Positions 49,949 to 60,207 are shown, numbered from the stretch's first letter. The stretch: 64,000 nucleotides of DNA from Purshia tridentata (GCA_003254885.1 QANT01000313.1:1-64000); one strand, 5' to 3'. Program-made: numbers and translations. The notes: a model not told the origin generated them from the letters alone.

Positions 49949-51700
49949 ATGGTAAGTTTCTTCCCCGGGGCTCAATGCGTATTAGTTCGTTTTGCTTTGT
50001 CAATTTTTTGAGTGGCTTTGGCTTAATTAGGTCATTTGTGGTCGTCGATCGGTTTTTGTGTTTCTGGCATTTGTGCTGCATAACTTGAGATCATGACGTG
50101 CTTAATTAATCGTTTGCTACAAACATTCATAACAGGCCCATGTCAAGGCTAAACTGTCTAAGGCGTTATTCGAGTACAGGCAAGAGTGTAAGAGTAAGAG
50201 AGGTATTCTTTTTGTGTTTCGTGGTGAATTGTCCTCCCGTTTTGGCCATCATTGAGTGTTTCTTGCTAATTCTGTTTTCTAATATTGTCCACATGCATAC
50301 AGCTGAGTACGTGAAGAGAGCTATGCTGAACGAAATTAGAGGTCTTAATCAAGACAAATTCAAGGATATCACACCCAAGTTCTCACTCCGTTTGAGATGT
50401 GTATCCTGCAATTTAATTTGCGTTTTTTTAAATTTGTATTTAGCTTTTAAAATTTATTAAAAGGCTTTTTCTGGGTACTTAGTTAACCTTGACCTAGTTG
50501 TTAGACCAGCGAGGGTCTCATTGGTGTAGTTTATTCCGTCAGAAATTCTGGGTATTCGGTTTATGCTGGCCAACAACAGGAGCCGATTTGGCCTATAGAT
50601 CCCAAAAGCTGTGCTGTAGGTATTCCCATCATGACCTATAAATTTTTATTTATCATTCTGCCTCATTGCATGGGTTCATTTCTTGGGGTACGTAGTAACT
50701 GTATATATATGATCAGCTTACTTTGCTGGACTCGAATTGGCTGAACGTGTCGTGAGGAAGTTTAAAAGAGATAAGGTTGAGGTAATGTGAAGCCCTTATC
50801 TCAAGGGCAACCCCTTCCTGCATTAATTTGCCCTTATTTGTTAAAAAAGTATACGCATGGTATTTCAGGTCACTGGGGAGTATTTTTGTGTGGACGCAGT
50901 TGAGTGTCTTGACGGTGGCATCACTAGGACAACTTCTGGATATCATGTATTTTCTTTCCTCAAGGTAATTAAGGTAGCATGTTATTTTTTACTTATATAT
51001 TGTTGGAGAGGCTTTAATCAATGTTTTTAATTAATTGCAGGGTGCTTTGGATGGTGGGTTGCCTGTTTCCGATTACATCAACTGCAAGCAACTTGATGCT
51101 GAGGTACTCAAGGAAGTTGAGGCAGCCATCCTTGCCTATCCTACAATTAAGAAGCCAGAAAAGCAGCCACCAAAGGAACTCAACAGGTAAAAGTTGTAAC
51201 TTCAATTTTACGACTCTTGAAGGAATGAACAATATTGGAAAATTGTTCTTGCTCTTGGTCAAATGTATTAATGCTTAGCTAATTTTCACCACAATTCTAC
51301 ATAATAAATAGCATTACATACTCATTTTAGTTTTAGAGGTGATCTAGCTTTGAATGTCATTTATAGCTTTATTGATCTTGCATGTACATCTTGGCTTTCG
51401 GAATCATTTGTGTCTCAAATTCATGCATGTGTTGCTTTATTCACAGTTTTTAAGTTCAACTAATTTTCCTTCTCTGCATGGAGAATTTTCTGTGGTATTT
51501 TATGTGGTTTTCTTTGTTTTGTGTTTGAGAAGAGATTCAACCTCAAGAAGCTTCCCAAAGAAGAAAGAAGGACGAAGAAGGTGATTGAGAGAGATCGGAT
51601 GCCTTTTAACTCGGAAAGCTGCTATTATATGAAAGCATCAGTGCGATATGAATTATATTTTGTCTTTGTCCTAGGACACCTGTTTAATCATTTGCTATAA
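49949..51700 (+). CDS. Divergent, shortened ribosomal protein L5 (uL18)-like gene
   Basis: Eight exons can be joined to a 248-aa frame: 49949-49951 (ATG only), 50136-50202, 50303-50400, 50514-50619, 50717-50781, 50869-50964, 51041-51186 and 51535-51700. L5 hallmarks are present in order: GLNQDKFKDITPKF (L5: RLINQDKNKYNTPKY), YFAGLELAERVVRKF, VEVTGEYFCVDA, GITRTTSGYHVFSFLKGALD, KQLDAEV, KKPEKQPPKE and FNLKKLPKEERR. Genuine L5 (about 300 aa) binds 5S rRNA. Here the segment between KGALDGG and KQLDAEV and the ~40 residues after it are missing, and the first 90 residues are strongly diverged. The C-terminus is replaced by an unrelated tail of about 35 residues. The exon 3/4 junction is the weakest. 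The splice sites and frame are intact, so it may be expressed, but an ageing pseudogene is possible. Confidence 0.6.
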
Positions 51701-51997
51701 GATGGATTTATCTTTTTATTTTCGAAGTTGGGATAATATTAATTATTCTAAATTTATTTTCTATTTCCCCAAACCCATATGATTACATCACATGTTAAAG
51801 TTGCCATATTATTCTAAAGTGGGTTGGAAATCTTATGGACACGTGTTCCTTATTTTTGCTATATATGGGTCTTTGACTCTTTTGAAAAGCAAAGTGCATG
51901 TGGTTACTGGTTAGTGTTCTGTTAAAATTGTCACGCTGAGGAGCTGCAGAATTTTTACTGTTTTGTTTTGTTTTTCATTAATTAAAGTGGTGTTATG
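50972..51997 (+). repeat. Large inverted repeat, left arm
   Basis: About 1 kb covering intron 6, exon 7, intron 7, exon 8 and the 3' flank of the L5-like gene. Its reverse complement lies at 52,515-53,624. The left boundary is near AGGTAGCATGTTATTTTTTA; the inner boundary is near ATTAATTAAAGTGGTG. Similarity is high over the exons and introns, with indels in the 3' flank. Confidence 0.85.
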
Positions 51998-52514
51998 TGT
52001 AAACCTAATGCATTCATTGGATTTATTCTTGTGTTAGTTACTTATGAGAAGTGTGAAAAAATATATATCTAAATATATATTAATTGTGCAACTATTAGAG
52101 CCTAAGACAATGGGTCCAGTTTTGTAGGTATGTCATTTTTTTATAAGTACACAGAATTTGGAATCTTTACAATGTCCACCTGAATCATTTAAATTGTCTC
52201 TTTGAAGATCTGCAATGTTCTTGAATTGAGATAAGAAATAGACTGCAGTTGGCTTGGTCCCAAAGCAAACAAGTGGATTCATTGATTAAGCTCTTAATTA
52301 ATGACTTGAATTTTTTTCTGGAGGATGAAAATTTGTTTACAAATAAATATGACCGAGTATAGTAGTAAGTTTTTCTTTAAAACTCGAAATAACACAATAA
52401 TTTTTGCATAAATTGGCACATCAGATCTTCAAAGCAACAAAACCAAGAGACATACACCAAACCCATTCCAGTTATACCTTACTCAACTCGATGCATAACC
52501 AAACAATATAACAA
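51998..52514 (+). repeat. Loop of the inverted repeat, with copy of the KH-gene 3' flank
   Basis: The ~517-bp spacer begins with a diverged copy (to about 52,314) of the KH-gene 3' flank at 48,911-49,232, same orientation. The remaining 200 bp is AT-rich with no recognised content. Confidence 0.8.
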
Positions 52515-53624
52515 AACCACTTCAATTAATGAAAAAGAAAACAAAACAGTAAAAAATTCTGCAGCTCTTTAGCGTGGCAATTTTTAACACAACACTAACC
52601 ACGTTGCTTTCCAAAAGACCCATAGCAAAAATAAGGAACACATGTCCGTAAAATTTCCAACCCACTTTAGAATATGGCAACTTAATTCAAAATATGATGC
52701 AAACTTGGGTTGGGGTAAAAGGAAATAAGATTAAAAAGAGGAAATAAATTTAGAAAAACTGTCAGAACTTTAGTCACATTTCTAGCTTGCACCTCCTAAG
52801 TCCTAACAATAATATTATCCCAACTTCAAAAATATGAAGATAAATCCATCTTATAGCAAATGATTAAACAGGTGTCCTAGGACAAAGAAAAAATATAATT
52901 CATATCGTACTGTTGCTTTCATATAATAGCAGCTTTCCGAGTTAAAAGGCATTCGATCTCTCTCAATCACCTTCTTCGTCCTTCTTTCTTCTATTAAGCT
53001 TCTTGAGGTTGAACCTCTTCTCAAACACCAAAAAAAAAAAAAAAAAGGCATAAANAAAAAAAAAAAAAAAAGGGCATAAAATACCAGAGAAAATTCTCTA
53101 TGCAGAGAAGAAATTTTAGTTGAACTTAAAAACTGTGAATAAAGCAACACATGCATCAATTTGAGACACAAATGATTCCGAAAGCCAAGATGTACATAAA
53201 TAAAGCTATAAATGACATTCAAAGCTAGATCACCTCTAAAACTAAAATGAGTATGTAATGCTATTTATTGTGTAGAATTTTGGTGAAAATTAGCTAAGCT
53301 TTAATGTATTGTGAGCTATTAATTGACACAATACATTTGACCAAGAGCAAGAACAATTTTCCAATGTTCATTCCTTCAAGAGTCGTAAAATTGAAGTTAC
53401 AACTTTTCCCTGTTGAGTTCCTCTGGTGGCTGCTTTTCTGGCTTCTTAATTGTAGGATAGGCAAGGATGGCTGCGTCAACTTCCTTGAGTACCTCAGCAT
53501 CAAGTTGCTTGCAGTTGATGTAATCGGAAACAGGCAACCCACCATCCAAAGCACCCTGCAATTAATAAACAACATTGATTAAAGCCTCTCAAGCAATATA
53601 TAAGTAAAAAATAACATGCTACCT
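52515..53624 (-). pseudogene. Inverted partial copy of the L5-like gene (right arm)
   Basis: Reverse complement of 50,972-51,997. It carries copies of exon 7 (about 53,415-53,560) and exon 8 (about 52,845-53,020) in minus orientation but no exons 1-6, so it cannot encode the whole protein. In exon 8 a small length change after AAGCTT shifts the frame. A poly-A run at 53,031-53,072 is interrupted by an 'n' at 53,055, with GGCATAAA on both sides, another probable assembly join. Transcription across both arms would yield RNA able to fold into a long hairpin. Confidence 0.75.
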
Positions 53625-53625
53625 A

Positions 53626-56600
53626 GTCTAACCTCTCCGACTGATGTGTGCGGCAGCGGCGGCGATGTGTGCGGCAGTAGCAACTATGTGTGCGGAGGCG
53701 GCGGCATTGTGATCGGTGACAGCAGCATTGTGTTCGGCAGTGGCAAAGTTATGTCCAGCTGCGAGCATTGCATCCCGCAGCGGCGGTGTTGTGTCAGACG
53801 GCAGGGGCATCCAGGTTTTCTGAGTGTTCAACAGGGGCACAGCTAGACTGTCCGGCGTCAAATTGAGCAAGCTTCTCAGTTCCGATGGCAGCGTTATGCT
53901 TCTGGTTTCCAGTGGCGATGAGAGCCTCCAGGTTTCCAGAGTGCTCAACAGGAGCACAGCTAGACTGTTCGGCATTAGACTGAGCAAGCTTTTTAGTTCC
54001 GACAGCAACGTTATGCTCTTGGTTTCCAGTGGCGGGGAGAGCCTTCAGGTTTCCAGCTGCGGCGCTTTGCTCCTGGTTCCCGCCAAAACCAAGGTTTTCA
54101 GAGTGCTCAACAGGGGCACAGCCATACTGTCCGACGTTAGACTGAGCAAGCTTCTAGGTTCTGACTGCGACGTTATGCTTATGGTTTCCAGTGGCGGGGA
54201 AAACCTCCAGGTTTCTGGCGGCGGAATGTTGCTTTTGGTTTCTAGCAACGGTGGCATTGTGTTTGGCGGCAGCGGCATTATATCCTACAGCGGCAGTGTT
54301 GTGTCCGGCATTGTATCCTACAGCGGTGGTGTTGTATCCGACGTCAGGGGCATCCAGGTTTCCGGTAAAACCAAGGTTTTCAGAGTGCTCAACTAAGGCA
54401 CAGCCAGACTGTCCCGCGTCAGACTGAGCAAGCTTCTCGGTTCCGACGGCGGCGTTATGCTCCTGGTTTCAAGTGGAGGGGAGAGTCTCTAGGTTTTGGA
54501 CAAGGGCGTGTTGCTCCTAGTTTTCGACAAAACAAAGGTTTTCAGAGTGCTCAATGGGGGCACAGCCTAACTTTTCGGCATCAAACTGAGCAAGCTTCTT
54601 GGTTCCGACAGCGGTGTTATGCTCATGGTTTCCAGTGGTAAGGAGATCCTCCAGGTTTCCAGCAGCGGCGTGTTGCTCCTGGTTCCCACCAAAACCAAGT
54701 TTTCAGAGTGCTTAACGGGGGCATAACCAGACTGTCAGGCGTTAGACTAAGCAAGCTTATCTGTTCCAACAACAGCGTTATGCTCCTGGTTTCTAGTGGA
54801 GGGGAGAGCCTCCAGGTTTCGGCTAGTGGCGCGCTGCTCCTAGTTTCCGGCAAAACAAAGGTTTTCAGAGTGCTCAACGGGGGCACAGCCTGACTGTCCG
54901 GCATCAGACTGAGTAAGCTTCTCCGTTCCGACGGTGGAGTTATGCTCCTAGTTTCCAATGGCGGGGAGAGCCTCCAGGTTTCCTGCGGCGGGGTGTTGCT
55001 CATGGTTTCCGCCAAAACCAAGGTTTTCAAAGTGCTCAACTGATTCACAGCCAGACTGTTCGACGTCTAGGTTTTGGACAAGGGCGTGTTGCTCCTAGTT
55101 TCCGGCAAAACAAAGGTTTTCAGAGTGCTCAACGGGGGCACAGCTTGTCTGTTCGGCATCAGACTGAGTAAGCTTCTCCGTTCCGACGGTGGAGTTATGC
55201 TCCTAGTTTCCAATGGCGGAGAGAGCCTCCAGGTTTCCTGCGGTGGGGTGTTGCTCATGGTTCCCGCCAAAACCAAGGTTTTCAGAGTGCTCAACTGATT
55301 CACAGCCAGACTGTTCGACGTCAGACTGAGTAAGCTTCTCGGTTCTGACGATGGCGTTATGCTCATGGTTTCCAATGGAGGGGAGAGCCTCTAGGTTTCC
55401 TGCAGCGGCATGTTGTTCCTGGTTCTTGCCAAAACCAAGGTTTTCAGAGTGCTCAACAGGGCCACAGCCAGATTGTCTAGCGTCACATTAAGCAAGCTTC
55501 TTAATTCCAACGGCGGCGTTATGCTCTTGGTTTCCAGTGGCGGGGAGATCCTCCATGTTTCCCACGACGACGTGTTGCTCCTGGTTCCCACCAAAACCAA
55601 GTTTTCAGAGTGCTCAACGGGGGCACAGCCAAACTGTCAGACTTCAGACAGAGCAAGCTTCTTGGTTTCGACAGCTGCGTTATACTTCTAGTTTCTAGTG
55701 GCGGAGATATCCTCCAAGTTTCCAGCGGTGGTGTGTTGCTCCTGGTTCCCCCCAAAACCAAGGTTTTCAGAGTGCTTAACGAGGGCACAACCAGACTGTC
55801 CAGCGTTAGACTGAGTAAGCTTTTCGGTTCCAAAGGCGTCGTTATACTCCTGATTTCCAGTGGCAGGGAGATCCTCCAAGTTTCTGGTGGTGGAGTGTTG
55901 CTCCTGGTTCCTACCAAAACCAAGGTTTTCAGAGTGCTCAACGAGGGCACAACCAGACTGTCCGATGTAGACTGAGCAAGCTTCTCAGTTCCGAATGCGT
56001 CGTTATGCTCCTGATTTCCAATGGCGGGGAGATCCTCCAAGTTTTTGGCGGCAGCGTGTTGCTCTTAGTTCCCGCCAAAAACAAAGTTTTCAAAGTGCTC
56101 AACGGGGGCACAGCCAGACTGTCTGGCGTCAGACTGAGCAAACTTTTCGGTTCCGACGGTGACGTTATACTCTTGGTTTCCAGTGGCGAGGAGATCCTCC
56201 AGGTTTTCGGCGGCGACGTGTTGCTCTTGGTTCATGCCAAAACCAAAGTTTTCAAAATGCTCAACAGGGGCACAACCAAATTGTCCGGCGTTAGACTGAG
56301 CAAGCTTCTTAGTTCCGACAGCGGCGTTATGCTCCTGGTTTCCAGTGGTGGGGAGATCCTCCAGGTTTCCAGTGGTGGCGTGTTGCTCCTAGTTCCCGCC
56401 AAAACCACGGTTTTCAGAGTGCACAACAAGGGCACATCTAGACTGTCTGACGTCAGACTGAGCAAGTTTCTTAGTTCCGACGGTGGCGTTATGCTCCTGG
56501 TTTCTAGTGGGAGGGAGAACCTCCAGGTTTTTTGCGGCGGCGTGTTGCTCCTGGTTCTAGCTAAAACCAAGGTTTTTCAGAGTGCTCAACGGGGCATAGC

Positions 56601-58010
56601 CAGACTGTCCGGCGTCAGACTGAGCAAGCTTCTTGGTTCTAACGACGGCGTTATGCTCCTGGTTTCCAATGGCTGAAGATCCTCCAGGTTTCTGGCGGCA
56701 GCGTGTTGCTCCTAGTTCCCGCCAAAACAAAAGTTTTAAGAGTGCTCAACTATGGCACATCTAGACTGTCCGGCTTCAAACTGAGCAAGCTTTTCAGTTC
56801 CAATAGCGGCGTTATGCTCTTAGTTTTCAATGGCGGGGAAATCCTCCAGGTTTCCAGCCGCGGCGTGTTGCTCCTGGTTCTTAGTAAAACCAAGGTTTTC
56901 AGAGTGCTCAATGGGGGCACAACCAGACTGTCCGGCGTCAAACTGAGCAAGCTTCTCAGTTCCAACGGCGGCGTTATGCTCTTGGTTTCCAGTCGCGGGG
57001 AGATCCTCCAGGTTTTTGGTAGCGGCGTGTTGCTCCTGGTTCTCGCCAAAACCAATGTTTTAAAAGTGCTCAATTAGGGCACATCCAGACTGTCTAGCTT
57101 CAGACTGAGCAAGCTTTTCGGTTCCGACGACTGCGTTATGCTTTTGGTTTCCAATGGCAGGGAGATCCTCCAGGCTTCCAGCGGTAGCATGTTGCTCCTG
57201 GTTCCCAGTAAAACCAAGGTTTTCAAAGTACTCAACGAGGGCACAGCCAAACTGTCTGGCGTTAGACTGAGCAAGCTTCTCGGTTCCGATGGTGGCGTGG
57301 TGCTCCTAGTTTCCAGTGGCGAGGAGATCTTCCAAGTTTCCAGTGGTGGCCTATTGCTCTTGGTTCCCGCGAAAACAAGGTTTTCAGAGTGCTCAACGGC
57401 GGCACAACCAGACTGTCCAGCGTTAGACTGAGCAAGCTTCTTGATTCCGAAGGCGTCGTTATACTCCTGATTTCCAATGGCGGGGAAATCCTCCAAGTTT
57501 CCATTGGCGGTGTGTTGCTCCTAGTTCCTACCAAAACCAAGGTTTTTAGAGTGCTCAACAGGGGCACAGCCAGACTATTCGACTTCAGACAGAGCAAGCT
57601 TTTTGGTTCCAACGGCTGCATTATGCTTCTAGTTTCCAGTGGCGGGAAGATCCTCCAAGTTTCCAGCGGTGGCGTGTTGCTCCTGGTTCCCGCCAAAACC
57701 AAGGTTTTCAGAGTGCTCAACGGGGGCACAGCCAGACTGTCCAGCGTTAGACTGAGCAAACTTCTCGGTTTCGAAGGCGTCGTTATACTCATGATTTTCA
57801 GTGGTGGGGAGATCCTCTAGGTTTCCGGTGGCGGCGTGTTGCTCCTGGTTCCTACCAAAACCAAGGTTTTCAGAGTGCTCAACGGAGGCATAGCCAGACT
57901 GTCTGGCGTCAGACTGAGTAAGCTTATCAGTTCTAATGGCTGTGTGTTGCTCCTAGTTTCCAGTGGCTGGGAGAGCCTCCAGTTTTCCGACGACGTTTCT
58001 AGAGTTTTGA
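53626..58010. repeat. Tandem array of about 25 units of ~162 bp
   Basis: The unit, marked by CAGACTGAGCAAGCTTCTCG and AAAACCAAGGTTTTCAGAGTG, recurs from about 53,860 to 57,915 at spacings mostly of 160-164 bp. A simpler GCGGCAGCGGCG-rich repeat (unit near 21-24 bp) fills 53,636-53,800 and reappears at 54,245-54,345. The unit is GC-richer than its surroundings. Because 162 is a multiple of three, several frames on both strands stay open across units, giving many long but overlapping frames, none of which runs the full length. A longer duplication of about 258 bp is visible (54,841-55,065 repeated at 55,099-55,322). The left edge abuts the inverted repeat. Confidence 0.9.
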
Positions 58011-58234
58011 GTTTTAGCCTAAGCGACAAAGTTAGATTAGTTGATCCTTCCCCTTCGGCTGCGGCGTCGTCCCGACCTGGACAGGTTGAAAGAGTCAAGA
58101 GGCATTTCAAAAACGATTTCATTCTTGTCAGCACGACCAGAAGAAAAAGGCTGCCCTTAAGCGCCAAAAACAGAATGCGATTTGGGTTTGTCGTTAGGCT
58201 CGCTGTGCACCTGAACAAAATCAACCTCTTCCAT
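53628..58234 (-). pseudogene. Decayed repeat-protein gene (Asn/His/Ala-rich), minus strand
   Basis: One minus-strand frame looks like the ancestral coding frame of the array. It starts at the ATG at 58,234 (MEEVDFVQVHSEPNDKPKSH), runs through a unique region of about 75 codons and enters the repeats in the same frame. The repeat consensus is about 54 residues and includes SDAGQSGCAPVEHSENLGFG, then GNQEQHAAAGNLEDLPATGN and QEHNAAVGTEKLAQ. At 54,180-54,350 the same frame reads VGYNTTAVGYNAGHNTAAVG, clearly patterned. The far end (53,628-53,760) has AEHNAAVTDHNAAASAH before a stop. Stops interrupt the frame repeatedly, often where GNQE (CAG) has become TAG, and indels shift the frame between units. 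No family was recognised. It could also be a non-coding minisatellite that only mimics coding sequence. Confidence 0.45.
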
Positions 58235-58319
58235 AGTGGCAGCGTCACGTCCACGCTGTATGATGGCAGCGTTATGGGCATTAAAGAAAAACGTATTACT
58301 ATACTTGGTCGTGTTTATG

Positions 58320-59142
58320 TATAAAAATTTGCAAACAAATAAAATGGAAAAAAAAAAATTTGTTCATCAATTAATTTGATGGTATCATTTATGACGAGCA
58401 TATTAATACTTTAAGAGCCAAAAAGAACTACAAGGCCACAATAGGCAACAAATAACCCAATAGGCAACAGTAGTCAGGCCCAAAACTGACACACTACCAG
58501 GCCCAAAGGCCCCAACCAACCAAAGTTGAAAAATAACACGACAACAAAGAAAATAAAAAAACTATTGTATACAGTATATCAGACTTATCAGTATATGAAT
58601 TTGCACTATAAAATTTTTGGAAAAAAAAAATGCAACAGTAGTCAGGCCCAAAACTGACACACTACCCAGGCCCAAAGGCCCCAACCAACCAAAGTTGAAA
58701 AATAACACGACAACAAAGGAAATAAAAAAACTATTGTATATAGTATATCAGACTTATCAGTATATGAATTTGCACTATAAAACTTTTGGAAAAAAAAAAG
58801 TAAATAAGGAAAAGAAAGCTGTCGGAGTGTTGGGTGGGAATTTGGGCCCAAATCCAGTACCTGGTTCCACAATTGCGTCCAAGTTCAAGTCCCACGTGTC
58901 ATGCAGAGAAGGTTAGTGCGTCCTCAATGGAATTCAGAGGCGCGCCATATAATATTTCCCCTTTCATTTTTAGGGTTTGCGATTTTAAGGAGGACAGGGA
59001 CGGCCGACCTCAATATTAACATTAATAATAAAACTTTCTAATTCTTGCTTTGTCGGGGGTTTTAGAAAAGGCTCTTTTCAGTTTTTGTTTTTAAGTTCTT
59101 ATTATATCATTTGCAGAGAGCGGAGTAGAGATTCAGATCAAC
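58320..59142. other. Intergenic region and promoter of the RETICULATA-RELATED gene
   Basis: It contains the direct repeat at 58,464-58,799, then GC-richer DNA with a telo-box-like TTTAGGGTTTGCG near 58,969 in the likely leader. No gene is recognised. Confidence 0.45.
58464..58799. repeat. Two-copy tandem repeat, 168-bp unit
   Basis: GCAACAGTAGTCAGGCCCAA opens both units (58,464 and 58,632). They match almost throughout, ending in GAATTTGCACTATAAAA and an A-rich run. The near-identity suggests a recent duplication. Confidence 0.88.
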
Positions 59143-60207
59143 ATGGCGGCCAGTGCTCAGCTTCGCTACTCTACTCTGGCCAGAGATCACTACACTCTCT
59201 CTGACAATCACCGCTTCTCCAACAACAACTTTCACTCTGCTATTTCTTTCCCGTATTCCAAGACCCCAGATCGCACTCTCTCTTTGGTTCCCAGACCCAC
59301 CAGGCCCATAAAGCCAGAGCTCACATTTTCCGGCGGCAATGGCAGCAACGGTGGCGCCGGAGCTGGTGGAAACAGTGGAGGTTGGAGCCGCGGAGATGGG
59401 AATTCCGACGACGACTCATCATCGTCATCGTCGAAATCTCAGGGTCTAGGAGTTTTGGGTCTTTTTCTCAACGGCTGGAGATCGAGGGTCGCAGCCGATC
59501 CCCAATTCCCTTTCAAGGTTTTAATGGAGGAAGTGGTCGGTGTCAGCTCTTGCGTTCTCGGCGACATGGCTTCTCGTCCCAATTTTGGGCTCAACGAGCT
59601 CGACTTCGTGTTCTCTACCCTCGTGGTCGGTTCAATACTGAATTTTACGCTCATGTATTTGCTGGCCCCCACTGCCTCAGCCACCGCCGCCACTCTCCCT
59701 TCGATCTTCGCCAGTTGCCCAGCAAGCCACATGTTCGAACCGGGCGCCTACGGCTTGGTGAACCGGTTGGGGACATTCGTGTACAAAGGTACAGTCTTTG
59801 CCGCTGTTGGGTTCGCTGCTGGGCTCGCCGGAACCGCATTGTCAAATGGGTTGATCAAGCTGAGGAAGAAGATGGATCCGGAATTCGAGACCCCCAATAA
59901 GCCTCCACCGACTTTGTTAAATGCGCTCACTTGGGCAGCTCACATGGGTGTGAGTAGTAATTTTAGGTACCAAACTTTGAATGGGGTTGAGTATTTGTTG
60001 GCCAAGGGGCTGCCTCCTCTGGTTTTCAAGTCATCAGTGGTTGTTCTGAGGTGCTTGAACAATGTGCTTGGTGGGATGTCCTTTGTTGTGCTGGCGAGGC
60101 TGACCGGATCGCAGAGCGTCGGGGAAGCGAAGCCGGCGGAAGGGGAGTTTGGATCAGCTGCAGAGAAGGAGAAATTGGTGGAGAGTGAGGGTTTGCAGAG
60201 CAAATGA
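59143..60207 (+). CDS. RETICULATA-RELATED (DUF3411) plastid envelope protein
   Basis: One intact exon of 354 aa. The N-terminal ~55 residues are rich in Ser/Thr/Arg and poor in acids, like a plastid transit peptide. A Gly/Asn/Ser-rich linker follows (about 65-100). The DUF3411 domain (about 110-320) holds several membrane segments, including LDFVFSTLVVGSILNFTLMY and FVYKGTVFAAVGFAAGLAGT, and the conserved FRYQTLNGVEY block; the last ~45 residues are a charged tail. RETICULATA-RELATED proteins of the chloroplast envelope influence amino-acid balance and leaf mesophyll development. The form resembles the RER2/RER3 pair (At3g08630/40 from memory). Single-exon structure and length fit the family. 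Confidence 0.9.
   Translation: MAASAQLRYSTLARDHYTLSDNHRFSNNNFHSAISFPYSKTPDRTLSLVPRPTRPIKPELTFSGGNGSNGGAGAGGNSGGWSRGDGNSDDDSSSSSSKSQGLGVLGLFLNGWRSRVAADPQFPFKVLMEEVVGVSSCVLGDMASRPNFGLNELDFVFSTLVVGSILNFTLMYLLAPTASATAATLPSIFASCPASHMFEPGAYGLVNRLGTFVYKGTVFAAVGFAAGLAGTALSNGLIKLRKKMDPEFETPNKPPPTLLNALTWAAHMGVSSNFRYQTLNGVEYLLAKGLPPLVFKSSVVVLRCLNNVLGGMSFVVLARLTGSQSVGEAKPAEGEFGSAAEKEKLVESEGLQSK

Noticed and set aside
51021-51278. Plus and minus 80-90 codon frames at 51,014-51,278 and 53,294-53,582
   Set aside because: They are alternative frames of L5-like exon 7 and its inverted copy plus intron; the exon-7 frame with L5 motifs explains the sequence.
53824-57820. Many long plus-strand frames (up to about 220 codons) rich in LLVSSGGE and LLLVPAKTKVF
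   Set aside because: They are frames of the tandem array. The unit length is a multiple of three, so chance open frames repeat on both strands; none has a leader, splice context or full-length continuity.
53626-58010. CRISPR-like or satellite reading of the array
   Set aside because: Units are contiguous, without unique spacers, and lie in plant nuclear DNA. It is a tandem minisatellite, too few copies for a centromeric satellite claim.
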